Source of the DNA: Gemmatimonadota bacterium
Lineage (GTDB): Bacteria > Gemmatimonadota > Gemmatimonadetes > Longimicrobiales > Gaopeijiaceae
Length of the DNA: 48,806 bases
NCBI GenBank assembly: GCA_007126575.1
Contig: SLBA01000011.1
Location: 1-48,806 of the forward strand
Reading direction: 5' to 3'
Shown here: positions 7,155 to 17,105 of the stretch, piece after piece
How positions within the stretch are numbered: position 1 is the stretch's first letter
How the letters are laid out: the number at the start of each line of letters is the position of its first letter
Program-made: the position numbers and the translations under genes
Notes under the pieces: model-generated
Databases searched by the model: none
What the model was told of the DNA's origin: nothing
The model's input: the letters and a program-made list of their open reading frames with translations, nothing else

Positions 7155-9842
7155 ATGATTCGCACCGCTCCCTTCCGCTTGATCTGCACCCTCTTCGCCC
7201 TCTCGCTCCTGGTTCCGGTCGGGGCGCAGTTCGCGCCGTCCGCGGGCGCCCTGTCGGCCCAGACCGTTCCGCATCCGAATGATGTGATCGGGTTCGAGCT
7301 CGGCTCCGACTACATGCTCGCCGACCTGGAGCAGCTCTACGGGTACTACGAGACCCTCGCCGCTTCGAGCCCGAGAGTCGAGATGGAGGAGATCGGCCGC
7401 TCCGTGCGTGGAGAGCCCCTGTATCTCCTCTACATCTCGTCCGAGGAGAACATCGCACAGCTGGACCGCTGGCGCGAGATCTCGGAGCGCCTGGCCCGGG
7501 CCGACGACCTGACGCCCGACGAGGCCCGGGAGCTGGCTCGCGAGGGCAAGGCGATCGTCTGGATCGACACGGGGCTGCATTCGGCCGAGGTGGCGACGTC
7601 GCAGCACGCGCCCCTCCTGGCGCACCATGTGGCCACCGACGAGTCCGACGAGGTCCGCCGGATCCGCGATGACGTGATCCTCCTGCTCATGCCGCAGATG
7701 AATCCCGACGGCCACACGATCATGGTCGACTGGTACCGGGGCGTGGCGCGCACCGATCACGAGTTCACCGCGCCGCCCGAGGTGTGGCACGAGTACGTGG
7801 GGCACGACATCAACCGCGACTGGTTCATGCTGCGCCAGGTCGAGACGCAGGCGGTCGCGCACCAGCTCTACGAGCGGTGGTACCCCCAGATCGTGTTCAA
7901 CCACCACCAGCACTCTCCCTTTCCGACCCGGATCTTCATCCCGCCCTTCTCGGACCCCCTGAACCCGCACATCCATCCGCTGGTGGTACGAGGGGTGAAC
8001 ATGGTCGGGGAGCACATGGCGAAGCGCTTCGAGGAGCTCGAGATGCCCGGAGTGGTCTCGGGGCTCACCTTCACGATGTGGTGGAACGGGGGCATGCGCA
8101 CCGCGCCCTACTTCCACAACCAGGTGGGGATCCTCTCCGAGGTGGCGCACCGCTACGCGTCGCCCCAGTACCACGATCCCGACGATCTGCCCGAGTCGAT
8201 CCGGGCCGGCTCGCGCGAGATCTCGATGGTCGAGCCCTCGATCTACTACTCGAACCCGTGGGAAGGTGGATGGGCCCGCCTGGCCGACGCGGTGGAGTAC
8301 CACTTCGTCTCGTCGATGGGGTCCCTCGACATCGGCTCCCGGCTCCGCGAGGACTGGCTCTACAACAAGTATCGGATGGGCTCCCAGCAGATCCGTGATG
8401 GCCGCGAGGGCGGGCCTTTCGCCTACGTGGTTCCGATGGAGGAGCAGTGGGATCGGGGCGAAGCGGTCGAGATGCTGAACGTGCTTCGGCGCGGCGGGGT
8501 CGAGGTGCACCGCGCCACGCAGCCCTTCACGGCCGGAGGTGCGCAGTACCCGGAGGGCACCTACGTGGCCTTCGTGGGCCAGGCCTTCCGGGCCCACCTG
8601 ATGGACCTGATGGAAAAGCAGGAGCACCCGCAGCGGGAGCTCTACCCGGGCGGGCCCCCGGAGCCCCCCTACGGCGGGCTGGCCGGCTGGACCCTTCCGA
8701 TGCAGATGACCGTGAACGTGGTGCGGGTCGAGGAGCCCTTCGAGGCCCAGGTCGAGGCGGTGGACCGGCTGCCCCCGCCCGAGAGCCGGGTGGCGGGATC
8801 GGGGAGCTTCGGATACGCCTTCTCGGGGCAGCAGAATTCGGCACGGATCGCCGCGAACCGCCTGATGCACGAGGGAGAGCGTGTGCACTGGGTCACGCAG
8901 GCCTTCTCCGCCGGGGGTGGAGAGCTGGTCCCCGGGGCCTTCGTGGTCGAGGCCGGCGCGGGCGGATCCGACCGGATCCGCGCGGTGGCCGAAGAGACCG
9001 GGATCGACCTGATCGCCCTGGACGGGGTGCCGCAGGTTTCGATGGAGCCGCTCGACGCGCCCCGGCTCGGGATGTACATGCCCTGGACGGGCAACATGGA
9101 TGAAGGCTGGACTCGCTACATCTTCCACGAGTACGGCTTCCAGCCCGACACCATCCGCAATTCCGACCTGCAGAACGGCGACCTGTCCGACTACGATGTG
9201 ATCCTCCTTGCCGACCAGGGAGCCGGATCGATCATGAACGGCAATCCGCCGGGCCGGATGCCCGAGCCCTACATCGGCGGGGTCGGAGAAGAGGGTGCGG
9301 CGAAGCTGAGGGCGTGGGTCGAGGCCGGCGGAACGCTGGTTACCTTCGACGGGGCGGGCGACTTCGCCATCCAGGCGCTCGACCTTCCGGTGAGCAACGC
9401 CACTTCGGGGCTCTCCCGGGAGGAGCTCTTCATTCCGGGATCGCTGATCCGGACCGAGTTCGACGGGAGCCACCCGATCGGATTCGGAATGCCCGACCAG
9501 ACGGCCTCGTTCTATCAGAACTCCCGGGCGTGGGAGGTGCACGACGAGGATCGGGTCGACGTGGTCGGCCGCTACGCCGAATCCGATCTCCTGATGAGCG
9601 GCTGGGAGGTCGGAGCCGAGGAGCACCTGGCCGGAAAGGCCGCCGTGGTGCGCGCCCGGGTGGGTGACGGCGAGGCCGTCCTGATCGGCTTCCGGCCGCA
9701 GTTCCGGGCTCAGTCGACGGGCACTTACAAGCTCTTCTTCAATGCGATCCTCGGAAGCGGGGCGCAGAACCGCGAGGCGCTGATCGGCATGCGGGGGTTC
9801 GGACTGGTCGGCGCCGGTGAGGGCCTCCCCGCTCCGAACTGA
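7155..9842 (+). CDS. Secreted M14 zinc carboxypeptidase with C-terminal GATase-like domain
   Basis: 895 aa. An N-terminal signal peptide is followed by a peptidase M14 domain: H142-x-x-E145 in GLHSAEV supplies two zinc ligands, and NHHQHSPF (~residue 250) is likely to supply the third histidine. PQMNPDG and HDINRDW are further family motifs. From about residue 636 to 790 there is a class-I glutamine-amidotransferase-like fold (YDVILLADQG, LRAWVEAGGTLVTFDGAGDF) that lacks an obvious catalytic cysteine. Such M14 proteins of ~900 aa are common in secretomes of this type of bacterium. ATG 7155 is chosen because it begins the signal peptide; the frame is open 150 nt upstream. The MATE gene overlaps its 3' end by 26 bp. 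Confidence 0.9.
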   Translation: MIRTAPFRLICTLFALSLLVPVGAQFAPSAGALSAQTVPHPNDVIGFELGSDYMLADLEQLYGYYETLAASSPRVEMEEIGRSVRGEPLYLLYISSEENIAQLDRWREISERLARADDLTPDEARELAREGKAIVWIDTGLHSAEVATSQHAPLLAHHVATDESDEVRRIRDDVILLLMPQMNPDGHTIMVDWYRGVARTDHEFTAPPEVWHEYVGHDINRDWFMLRQVETQAVAHQLYERWYPQIVFNHHQHSPFPTRIFIPPFSDPLNPHIHPLVVRGVNMVGEHMAKRFEELEMPGVVSGLTFTMWWNGGMRTAPYFHNQVGILSEVAHRYASPQYHDPDDLPESIRAGSREISMVEPSIYYSNPWEGGWARLADAVEYHFVSSMGSLDIGSRLREDWLYNKYRMGSQQIRDGREGGPFAYVVPMEEQWDRGEAVEMLNVLRRGGVEVHRATQPFTAGGAQYPEGTYVAFVGQAFRAHLMDLMEKQEHPQRELYPGGPPEPPYGGLAGWTLPMQMTVNVVRVEEPFEAQVEAVDRLPPPESRVAGSGSFGYAFSGQQNSARIAANRLMHEGERVHWVTQAFSAGGGELVPGAFVVEAGAGGSDRIRAVAEETGIDLIALDGVPQVSMEPLDAPRLGMYMPWTGNMDEGWTRYIFHEYGFQPDTIRNSDLQNGDLSDYDVILLADQGAGSIMNGNPPGRMPEPYIGGVGEEGAAKLRAWVEAGGTLVTFDGAGDFAIQALDLPVSNATSGLSREELFIPGSLIRTEFDGSHPIGFGMPDQTASFYQNSRAWEVHDEDRVDVVGRYAESDLLMSGWEVGAEEHLAGKAAVVRARVGDGEAVLIGFRPQFRAQSTGTYKLFFNAILGSGAQNREALIGMRGFGLVGAGEGLPAPN

Positions 9843-11193
9843 TCCACTGCGCCTTCCAACGCGGGGAGACCTGCGCTCCGCGGCGGCCCTTGCGTTGCCG
9901 GTGGTGGCCGTACAGCTCGGCCTTAACTCGATGGGGCTCGTCGACACCCTGATGGTGGGGCGGGTGTCGTCGGTGGACCTGGCGGCGGTCGCGCTCGGGA
10001 ACCTCTACTTCTTCATGGTGGGGGTCTTCGGGATGGGGCTCCTCATGGGGCTCGATCCGCTGGTCGCGCAGGCGATCGGGGCGCAGGACCGTCCGGCCGC
10101 CACCCTCGCGATGCAGCGGGGGATCGTGCTGGCCGTCGGGCTCACCGTGATCGCGGTAGCCGGTCTGCTCCTGGCCGAGTCGGCCTTCGGGCTGGCGCGG
10201 CAGCCGGGCGAGGTGATCCCGGTGGCTGCGCGCTACGCGCTCTGGTCGATTCCCGGGGTGCTCCCTTTCTACCTGTTCGTGGTGCTGCGCCAGAGCCTGC
10301 AGGCGATGAGCCGGGTGGCGCCGATCGTCTGGACGATCGTGGCGGCCAACCTCTTGAACGTGGCGCTGAACTGGGTGCTCATCTGGGGGAACCTGGGGGC
10401 GCCGCGGCTGGGGGCCGTGGGTTCGGCCATGGCCAGCTCGATCTCGCGCTGGGGTCTGGTCGCGATCCTCCTGGCGATCGCCTGGCCCCTGTTGCGTCCC
10501 TATCTCCGGCCTCTTCAGGTCGGGATCCTGCGGGCGCGACCGCTGGGACGGATGGTCGCCCTGGGAGGCCCGATCGGGATGCAGTTCCAGCTCGAGTTCG
10601 GGGCCTTCGCCATGGTGGGGGTGGCGATGGGCTGGCTCGGGACCGTTCCGATGGCCGGCCACCAGGTCGCGCTGGCCCTGGCGTCGTTCGCCTTCATGGT
10701 GCCGGTCGGGGTGGCCGCGGCCGCCGCCGTGCACGTGGGGCAGGGGGTCGGGGCCCGCGAGCTGGGCCGGGCCCGGCGGGCGGCGGGGGCGGCCCTCGTC
10801 CTCGGGCTGGGCTTCATGACCGTCACCGCCCTGATCTTCCTGACCTTTCCGAGAGGGCTCAGTCGGCTCTTCACCGAGGATCCGGCCACCCTCCTGGTCG
10901 CCGCCGCACTCCTGCCGATCGCGGGGGTCTTCCAGATCTTCGACGGTCTCCAGGCGGTCGCGGCGGGGATCCTGCGGGGGGTGGGCGACACGCGGGTGCC
11001 GATGTACGCGAACATCCTGGGTTTCTGGATCCTGGGGATCCCGCTGGGCCTGCTGCTGGCCTTTCCCCTGGAGATGGGTGCCACCGGCCTCTGGTGGGGT
11101 CTCGCGGCGGGGCTCGCATCGGTCTCGCTGCTTTTGATCTGGCGGGTCCGCAGCCAGCTCGGCCGGGAGCTCCGACGGGTGCTGGTGGATTGA
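9817..11193 (+). CDS. MATE-family efflux transporter (NorM-like)
   Basis: 458 aa with about twelve membrane segments and the family's opening motif ALPVVAVQLGLNSMGLVDTLMVGRVSS, plus the repeat in the second half (MVALGGPIGMQFQLEFGAFAMVG). The family exports cationic drugs or metabolites in exchange for Na+ or H+. The GTG at 9817 gives the correct N-terminus and lies inside the end of the M14 gene, so translation is coupled. The substrate is not predictable from sequence. Confidence 0.93.
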   Translation: MRASPLRTDPLRLPTRGDLRSAAALALPVVAVQLGLNSMGLVDTLMVGRVSSVDLAAVALGNLYFFMVGVFGMGLLMGLDPLVAQAIGAQDRPAATLAMQRGIVLAVGLTVIAVAGLLLAESAFGLARQPGEVIPVAARYALWSIPGVLPFYLFVVLRQSLQAMSRVAPIVWTIVAANLLNVALNWVLIWGNLGAPRLGAVGSAMASSISRWGLVAILLAIAWPLLRPYLRPLQVGILRARPLGRMVALGGPIGMQFQLEFGAFAMVGVAMGWLGTVPMAGHQVALALASFAFMVPVGVAAAAAVHVGQGVGARELGRARRAAGAALVLGLGFMTVTALIFLTFPRGLSRLFTEDPATLLVAAALLPIAGVFQIFDGLQAVAAGILRGVGDTRVPMYANILGFWILGIPLGLLLAFPLEMGATGLWWGLAAGLASVSLLLIWRVRSQLGRELRRVLVD

Positions 11194-11233
11194 TCGCGGG
11201 CGGATGGGACGGATCGGTCGGGGGGGCGCTCCC

Positions 11234-11321
11234 TTGACGCGGGACCGGCCGAAGCGCACGATCACGGGACCGTGAACCCCATTCGCCCGGTCCGGCGCCC
11301 AATGATCCGCCGCCGGCGCCC
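11234..11321 (+). promoter_or_regulatory. Intergenic region with weak promoter, dyad and paired direct repeats
   Basis: The 219-bp gap before the LVIVD gene holds TTGACG (11234-11239) and, 17 bp on, a weak CACGAT (11257-11262). A perfect 14-bp dyad TCACGG-GA-CCGTGA (11262-11275) follows at once. Two copies of CCGGCGCCC lie 21 bp apart (11292-11300, 11313-11321). Sequence is as seen; regulatory function is inferred. Confidence 0.3.
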
Positions 11322-11412
11322 CGGGGGTATGAGCGCACCTGATCGGCCGCGAATGCCCCTTCGAGCAACTCGGCCTCGTACCTAGGCCATCGCAACCCGG
11401 CAAGAGACCCAC

Positions 11413-13602
11413 ATGATTCGCATCGCACAGCCCGCACCGTCCGAGAGAAGGGTGGTGCTTACAGCCCCCGCCAGCAGGGGCCTTCACGGGGCGGACGCCG
11501 CCAAGACGGCCTCCGCAGGGAAGGCCTCCCTCCTTCTCGTGGTCTTCCTCGTGTTCGGTGGCCCGGCGAGCGACGCGCTTCCCGGACCCCTCGGCGCCGA
11601 GCGACTGGCCGCGCAGGTCACCGATCCCCTCGAGGCCGGGCTCGCCGTGGAGCGTCTCGAGGCGAGCGCCGAGAGCCTGGTGCTGGCGGTGGGGGAGCGG
11701 GCGCGACTCTCGGTCCGGGCGCTCGACGCGGCGGGAGCCGAGATCGACGCGGTGATCCGCATCACCGGCCCGCGTCAGGGAGTGCGGATCCTCGAGGACG
11801 GGGTCGAGGGGATCGCGGTGGGGGAGTGGACCGTGGTCGCCACCGTGGGGCTCCCGGCCGGAGCCGAGCAGGATCCGCCCAGCCTGCGCATCCCCGTCGT
11901 GGTGGAGTGGCCGGCGGTGACCGAGGTGCGCGTCCGGCCGCCCGAGACCCGACTCTACCAGGGCACCACGGCCCGCTTCGGGGTGGCGGCAACGCATGCC
12001 GACGGCACCGAACGTCCCCGGCCCCCGGCGATGTGGGAGAGCTCCGACCCCGAGGTGGCCGAGGTCGACGCCTACGGACACGTCACCGCGCACGCTCCGG
12101 GGAGCGTCCGGATCGGGGCCCGGGTCGACGGGGTCGAGGGCTGGGTCGAGCACGAGGTCGAGCCCTTTCCGGTCGACCGGATGGAGCTCGGCCTCCCCGA
12201 AGGACCCCATCGCACGGGTGATGTGATCCGGATCGAGCTGCGGGCGCACGACGCCGGGGGTGACGAGGTGCGCGATCTGCCGGTCAGCTGGGGGTACAGC
12301 TGGGATCCGGGGCGCGAGGACATCCTGATGCCCGGGGCCGAGGCCCAGATCCGCGAGGGGCGCTTCACGGCCGAGGTGCCCGGGGACTACACGGTCTTCG
12401 CCACGGCGGGGGTCCGGACGGCGCGGGTCACCTTCACGGTCGAGCCGCGCGAGGTGGTGCACGGGGTTCAGCTCCTGGGGCAGGGCCGGGTGAGCGAGTA
12501 CCACACCTCGGACTTCTGGATCTGGGAGGGGGTCGATGGTCGGGACTGGGCGCTGAGCGGGACCTGGGGCGCCGATGGCTGGAGCTACCTGTGGGACGTG
12601 ACCGATCCGGGGGCCATGGTCAAGACGGACTCGCTTCGGATCGACGCACGCACCGTCAACGACGTGAAGGTCTCGCCCGACGGTCGCTACGGGGTGCTCA
12701 CGCGGGAGGGGGCCTCGGATCGGGTGAACGGGCTGGTGGTCCTCGACCTGGCCTCGGAGCCCGGACGGATCCGGGTCGCCACCGAACTGGACGAGGGGCT
12801 CACCGGCGGGGTGCACAACACCTATCCGACCGACGACTACCTCTACGCCCTCTCGGGGGGCCAGAAGTACCTGATCATCGACATGAGCGACATCGAGAAC
12901 CCGCGCACGGTGGGCGAGGTGCAGCACGAGGACTGCCGGATCCACGACGTGTGGGTGCACGACGGGCTCGCCTACTCGGCCCAGTGGGGGTGCGGGCTCC
13001 TGGTGTACGACGTCGGAAACGGGGGCTGGGGCGGCACCCCCGAGGCGCCGGCCTTCGTCTCGCAGTTCCTGACTCCCGGGGGGCGGACGCACGCCGTCTT
13101 CCCCTACTACCAGGAGTCCACGGGGATCTTCTACGTCTACCTGGGCGACGAGATCATCGGGCGCTCGGGGATGGCCTGGGCCGGTCAGCCCTCGGGCCCC
13201 TACAACCCGGCGACCCCCGAGGAACCGGTGCCCGAGCAGACCGCCGGGTACATCCACATCGTGGACTTCTCGGATCCCGCGACGCCGAAGAAGGTGGCGC
13301 GCTACCACGTGCCCGAGTACGGGACCCACAACATCTGGGTCGAAGACGACGTCCTCTACCAGGCCTACTACGAGGGGGGGCTGAGGGTCGTCGACGTCTC
13401 GGGCGAGCTCCAGGGCAACCTGGCCGACCAGGGGCGGGAGATGGCGGTCTTCAAGCCGCATGACCCCTTCGGCAAGATCCGCAACGCCGCGCAGGTGTGG
13501 AGCGCGATGCCCTTCAAGGGCCGGATCTTCATGTCGGATCACAACTCGGGGCTCTGGGCCGTCGAGATCGAGCCGCCGGAAGCCTTCCGGCCGGTCAGTT
13601 GA
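11413..13602 (+). CDS. Secreted Ig-like / LVIVD-repeat protein
   Basis: 729 aa. A long N-terminal region precedes the hydrophobic stretch [13 protein letters not shown], so the true start may be downstream of 11413. Residues ~170-270 look like a bacterial Ig-like (Big_2) domain ([25 protein letters not shown]). From ~350 onward are LVIVD-type propeller repeats: [64 protein letters not shown]. This family is extracellular or periplasmic and its function is not established. It ends directly against moxR, whose alternative TTG start overlaps this stop. Confidence 0.85.
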   Translation: MIRIAQPAPSERRVVLTAPASRGLHGADAAKTASAGKASLLLVVFLVFGGPASDALPGPLGAERLAAQVTDPLEAGLAVERLEASAESLVLAVGERARLSVRALDAAGAEIDAVIRITGPRQGVRILEDGVEGIAVGEWTVVATVGLPAGAEQDPPSLRIPVVVEWPAVTEVRVRPPETRLYQGTTARFGVAATHADGTERPRPPAMWESSDPEVAEVDAYGHVTAHAPGSVRIGARVDGVEGWVEHEVEPFPVDRMELGLPEGPHRTGDVIRIELRAHDAGGDEVRDLPVSWGYSWDPGREDILMPGAEAQIREGRFTAEVPGDYTVFATAGVRTARVTFTVEPREVVHGVQLLGQGRVSEYHTSDFWIWEGVDGRDWALSGTWGADGWSYLWDVTDPGAMVKTDSLRIDARTVNDVKVSPDGRYGVLTREGASDRVNGLVVLDLASEPGRIRVATELDEGLTGGVHNTYPTDDYLYALSGGQKYLIIDMSDIENPRTVGEVQHEDCRIHDVWVHDGLAYSAQWGCGLLVYDVGNGGWGGTPEAPAFVSQFLTPGGRTHAVFPYYQESTGIFYVYLGDEIIGRSGMAWAGQPSGPYNPATPEEPVPEQTAGYIHIVDFSDPATPKKVARYHVPEYGTHNIWVEDDVLYQAYYEGGLRVVDVSGELQGNLADQGREMAVFKPHDPFGKIRNAAQVWSAMPFKGRIFMSDHNSGLWAVEIEPPEAFRPVS

Positions 13603-13622
13603 CGACCGGGGCCGAGGTACAG

Positions 13623-14615
<993 letters not shown>

Positions 14616-14625
14616 GCCCCACGCG

Positions 14626-15576
14626 ATGAGGGGGCCCGACGACGCCGCCGACTCCGCGTCGCCGGCGGGTGAGGATCTTCTCCCCCCGGAGCTCCTGGAC
14701 CAGGTGGGCGACCTGGAGTGGGTGGCCCGGCGGGTGGCCCGGCTCCTCGCGGCCGGGGCGCACGAGACCCGCTCCGCCGGGCGGGGCGAGGAGTTCGAGC
14801 GGCACCAGCCCTACCAGCAGGGCGATGACCTGCGGTATCTCGACTGGAAGCTTCTGGCCCGGACCGACCGCCTCTACCTGCGCCGGTTCCGTGAGCGCAG
14901 CCACCTGCGCACCCTCTTCGTGCTCGACGCCTCGGCCTCGATGGCCTTTGAGGGAGGCGCCCCGGTCACCAAGCTGCGCTACGGGGTCCTGCTGGCCGCG
15001 ATCCTGGGCCACCTGGCCCGCGACGCGGGCGATGCGGTCGGGCTCGTGGTGGCGGGGGCCGAGGCCGAGGCCGAGCTGCCCCCGGGGCGCGGGAGCGAGC
15101 GGTGGCGTGCGGTGCTCCACGCGCTGCAGGGGGTGCGGGGTGCGGGTGGGGGGGACCTGGGCCCCTGGCTCGAGCGGGCGGGACTTCTGGCGACGCCGGG
15201 GTCGCGGATCGTGATCCTCTCCGACTTCCTGGAGGGCGACGACGGGATCGAGCTGATGCGCTCGGTGGGGCACCTGCGGGCCCGCGGAGACGAGGTCGGT
15301 GCGATCCGGATCCTCTCTCCCGAGGAGCTGGGCCGCAGCGGGGGCGACGAGGCCCTCTACACCGACCCCGAGGATCCGGAGCGGCTCCTGCCCGCGGCGC
15401 CCGGACGCGACCCGGGCTACCTGGCGCGGCTCGACGCCTACTATGCCGAGCTCTCGCGCGGCCTGGTCGACCGGGGCGCGCGGTGGGCCGAGGTCTCGAG
15501 CGCCGACCCCCTCCTCCCCTTCCTGCGGGGATGGTTTCGGGCGCCGGACCGATCCCTTCGGGGCGCGCGGGCGTGA
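14626..15576 (+). CDS. DUF58 domain protein (VWA-like)
   Basis: 316 aa. Core DUF58 signatures are visible: GRGEEFERHQPYQQGDDLRYLDWKLLART, then a VWA-type fold with the MIDAS-like LFVLDASASM and IVILSDFLE. Partner of MoxR in Bat/aerotolerance-type clusters. The protein has no clear membrane segment, so it is probably cytoplasmic. It starts 10 bp after moxR and its stop overlaps the batA-like start as GTGA, consistent with one transcript. The exact biochemical role of the family is not known. Confidence 0.92.
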   Translation: MRGPDDAADSASPAGEDLLPPELLDQVGDLEWVARRVARLLAAGAHETRSAGRGEEFERHQPYQQGDDLRYLDWKLLARTDRLYLRRFRERSHLRTLFVLDASASMAFEGGAPVTKLRYGVLLAAILGHLARDAGDAVGLVVAGAEAEAELPPGRGSERWRAVLHALQGVRGAGGGDLGPWLERAGLLATPGSRIVILSDFLEGDDGIELMRSVGHLRARGDEVGAIRILSPEELGRSGGDEALYTDPEDPERLLPAAPGRDPGYLARLDAYYAELSRGLVDRGARWAEVSSADPLLPFLRGWFRAPDRSLRGARA

Positions 15577-17105
15577 TCGAGCTCCTGCGACCCGGCTTCC
15601 TGGTGGCCGGGGGGGCGCTGGCGCTCCTGGCGGTCGGGCTCCACCTGCTGCGCCCCCGAACCCGGGAGCGGAAGGCGCTTCCCACGGCCCGGTTCCTGAC
15701 CGAGGACCCCCGGTCCCGGATTCGGTGGCACCGGCGCCCCGATCACTGGTCGCTGCTGGCGCTCCGGGTCGCCTTCGCCCTGGCGCTGGGGGCGGCCTTC
15801 GCCGGGGTGGTGTGGGTGGGCCCGTCCGACGGACGGGGGGTGGTCGTGGTCATCGACTCGGAGGCGGGCGAAGATCTCGACGAGCTGCGGGAGCGGGCGA
15901 GCGCCGCATTCGCCGAGGGATCCGACGAGGAGTCGGATGGGACGTCCCACGCGGTGGCCGTCGAGGTCAGGATCGCGGTTCCGGACGCCTCGGGCACGCT
16001 TTCGCTGGCGACTCTTCTCGGCGAGGTGCGCGAGGGCGCCGCGGCGTTGACCGGGGTGGACTCGATCGCGGCCGTCATCATGGCCCGTCCCCGGGCGGAG
16101 CTGTGGGGGCCTGGCGTGCCCGAGCTTCGGGATCGGAGTTGGCCCGGCCGCATCCGCTACGAGCGGGTGGGGCCTGCCCTCGAGACCGGCGGGGGTGGGG
16201 AGGCCGATGGGGGCCCCGAAGTCGAGGCGGGGCCCGAAGTCGAGGCGGGTGCCGGAGTCGAGGCGGGTTCCGAGGGTTCGGCCCCGTCGCCGGAGGTGGT
16301 CGCCCGGTCGGAGCCTGCCGAGCTCCGGCCGCCGACGGGGCTCCCTGTCGAGGTGGGGGCGCATTGGGTCGCGGTCTGGGAGGCCCTGCCGGTCCGATCC
16401 CGTTCGGGCCCGGAGTCCACCCCGGGCACGGAGCCCGCCCCCGGCCCGGTTGATCGGATCGAGGTCGAGCTGGTCACAGCGCTCCCCGATGCGTGGGCCT
16501 CGGGTCCGGATCGTCTCTGGCGGGAGGGGACGGACGGTGCCTCTGACCGTTCGATCGAGGGAGTCGGCGCCGGTGACGGCGATGCGCCGGGCGCCACGCG
16601 CAGCCCGCGCCAGCTCCTCCTGCTCGACGGGCGGAGGCTCGACGGGGGAGGGGAGGAGCCCGCGGGAGCGCCAGCCGAGGGGGCCGTGATTCCCCTGCTC
16701 AGGGCCGGAGGTCTGCCGGCCGCGGCGGCGACGGTCACCGGGGGGGTCTGCCGGATCGCGCTGGCGATCGGGGCCGACGCGCCGATCCTGGCCGGACCCG
16801 AGCTGTCCCCCCTCCTGGAGTCGCTCGCTCGAGAGGGCTGCGGGCTGGGACCCAGGCTCCCGGCCGCCGAGGTGGACCGTGCGCTCGCGGTCCTCCTGGA
16901 GCGCGAGGATCTTCCGGTGACCGTGGCCCGCGCCGAGCTGAGAGCGCTCCCGACGGGAGGGGTGGACTTCACCCCCTGGCTCCTGGTGCTGGTCCTGCTC
17001 CTGGCGGGGGTCGAGTGGCTCCGAACCCGCCGGCTGGATCGAGGGCGGAGGTTCGAGGGTACCCTCACCCCACCCTCCGACACGAACCCCGGGCCGACGC
17101 CTTGA
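15573..17105 (+). CDS. BatA-like membrane protein (aerotolerance regulator N-terminal domain)
   Basis: 510 aa. The N-terminus is the BatA signature: a membrane helix (GFLVAGGALALLAVGLHLLRP), then KALPTARFL and RIRWHRRPDHWSLLALR leading to a second helix. The central region is acidic and low in complexity, with an 18-bp tandem repeat. A last membrane helix (PWLLVLVLLLAGVEWLR) ends the protein. It has no canonical VWA MIDAS motif that I can see. GTG start at 15573 overlaps the DUF58 stop; its own stop overlaps the next start as TTGA. The family is an inner-membrane component of Bat/CoxR-like systems with a suspected envelope-stress role. Confidence 0.8.
   Translation: MIELLRPGFLVAGGALALLAVGLHLLRPRTRERKALPTARFLTEDPRSRIRWHRRPDHWSLLALRVAFALALGAAFAGVVWVGPSDGRGVVVVIDSEAGEDLDELRERASAAFAEGSDEESDGTSHAVAVEVRIAVPDASGTLSLATLLGEVREGAAALTGVDSIAAVIMARPRAELWGPGVPELRDRSWPGRIRYERVGPALETGGGGEADGGPEVEAGPEVEAGAGVEAGSEGSAPSPEVVARSEPAELRPPTGLPVEVGAHWVAVWEALPVRSRSGPESTPGTEPAPGPVDRIEVELVTALPDAWASGPDRLWREGTDGASDRSIEGVGAGDGDAPGATRSPRQLLLLDGRRLDGGGEEPAGAPAEGAVIPLLRAGGLPAAAATVTGGVCRIALAIGADAPILAGPELSPLLESLAREGCGLGPRLPAAEVDRALAVLLEREDLPVTVARAELRALPTGGVDFTPWLLVLVLLLAGVEWLRTRRLDRGRRFEGTLTPPSDTNPGPTP
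16215..16268 (+). repeat. Three 18-bp tandem repeats inside the batA-like gene
   Basis: Unit CCCGAAGTCGAGGCGGGG at 16215-16232, one change at 16233-16250, three changes at 16251-16268. It encodes a repeated P/A-E/G-V-E-A-G hexapeptide. The repeat is in frame, so copy-number change would vary the linker length without breaking the gene. Confidence 0.85.

Noticed and set aside
7050-9947. 965-codon minus-strand frame opposite the M14 gene
   Set aside because: No motif or signal; it is the shadow of the M14 peptidase and MATE start, whose families are certain.
9739-13542. 1267-codon minus-strand frame
   Set aside because: It covers the antisense of the MATE and LVIVD genes, has Arg/His/Pro-rich nonsense composition and no domain.
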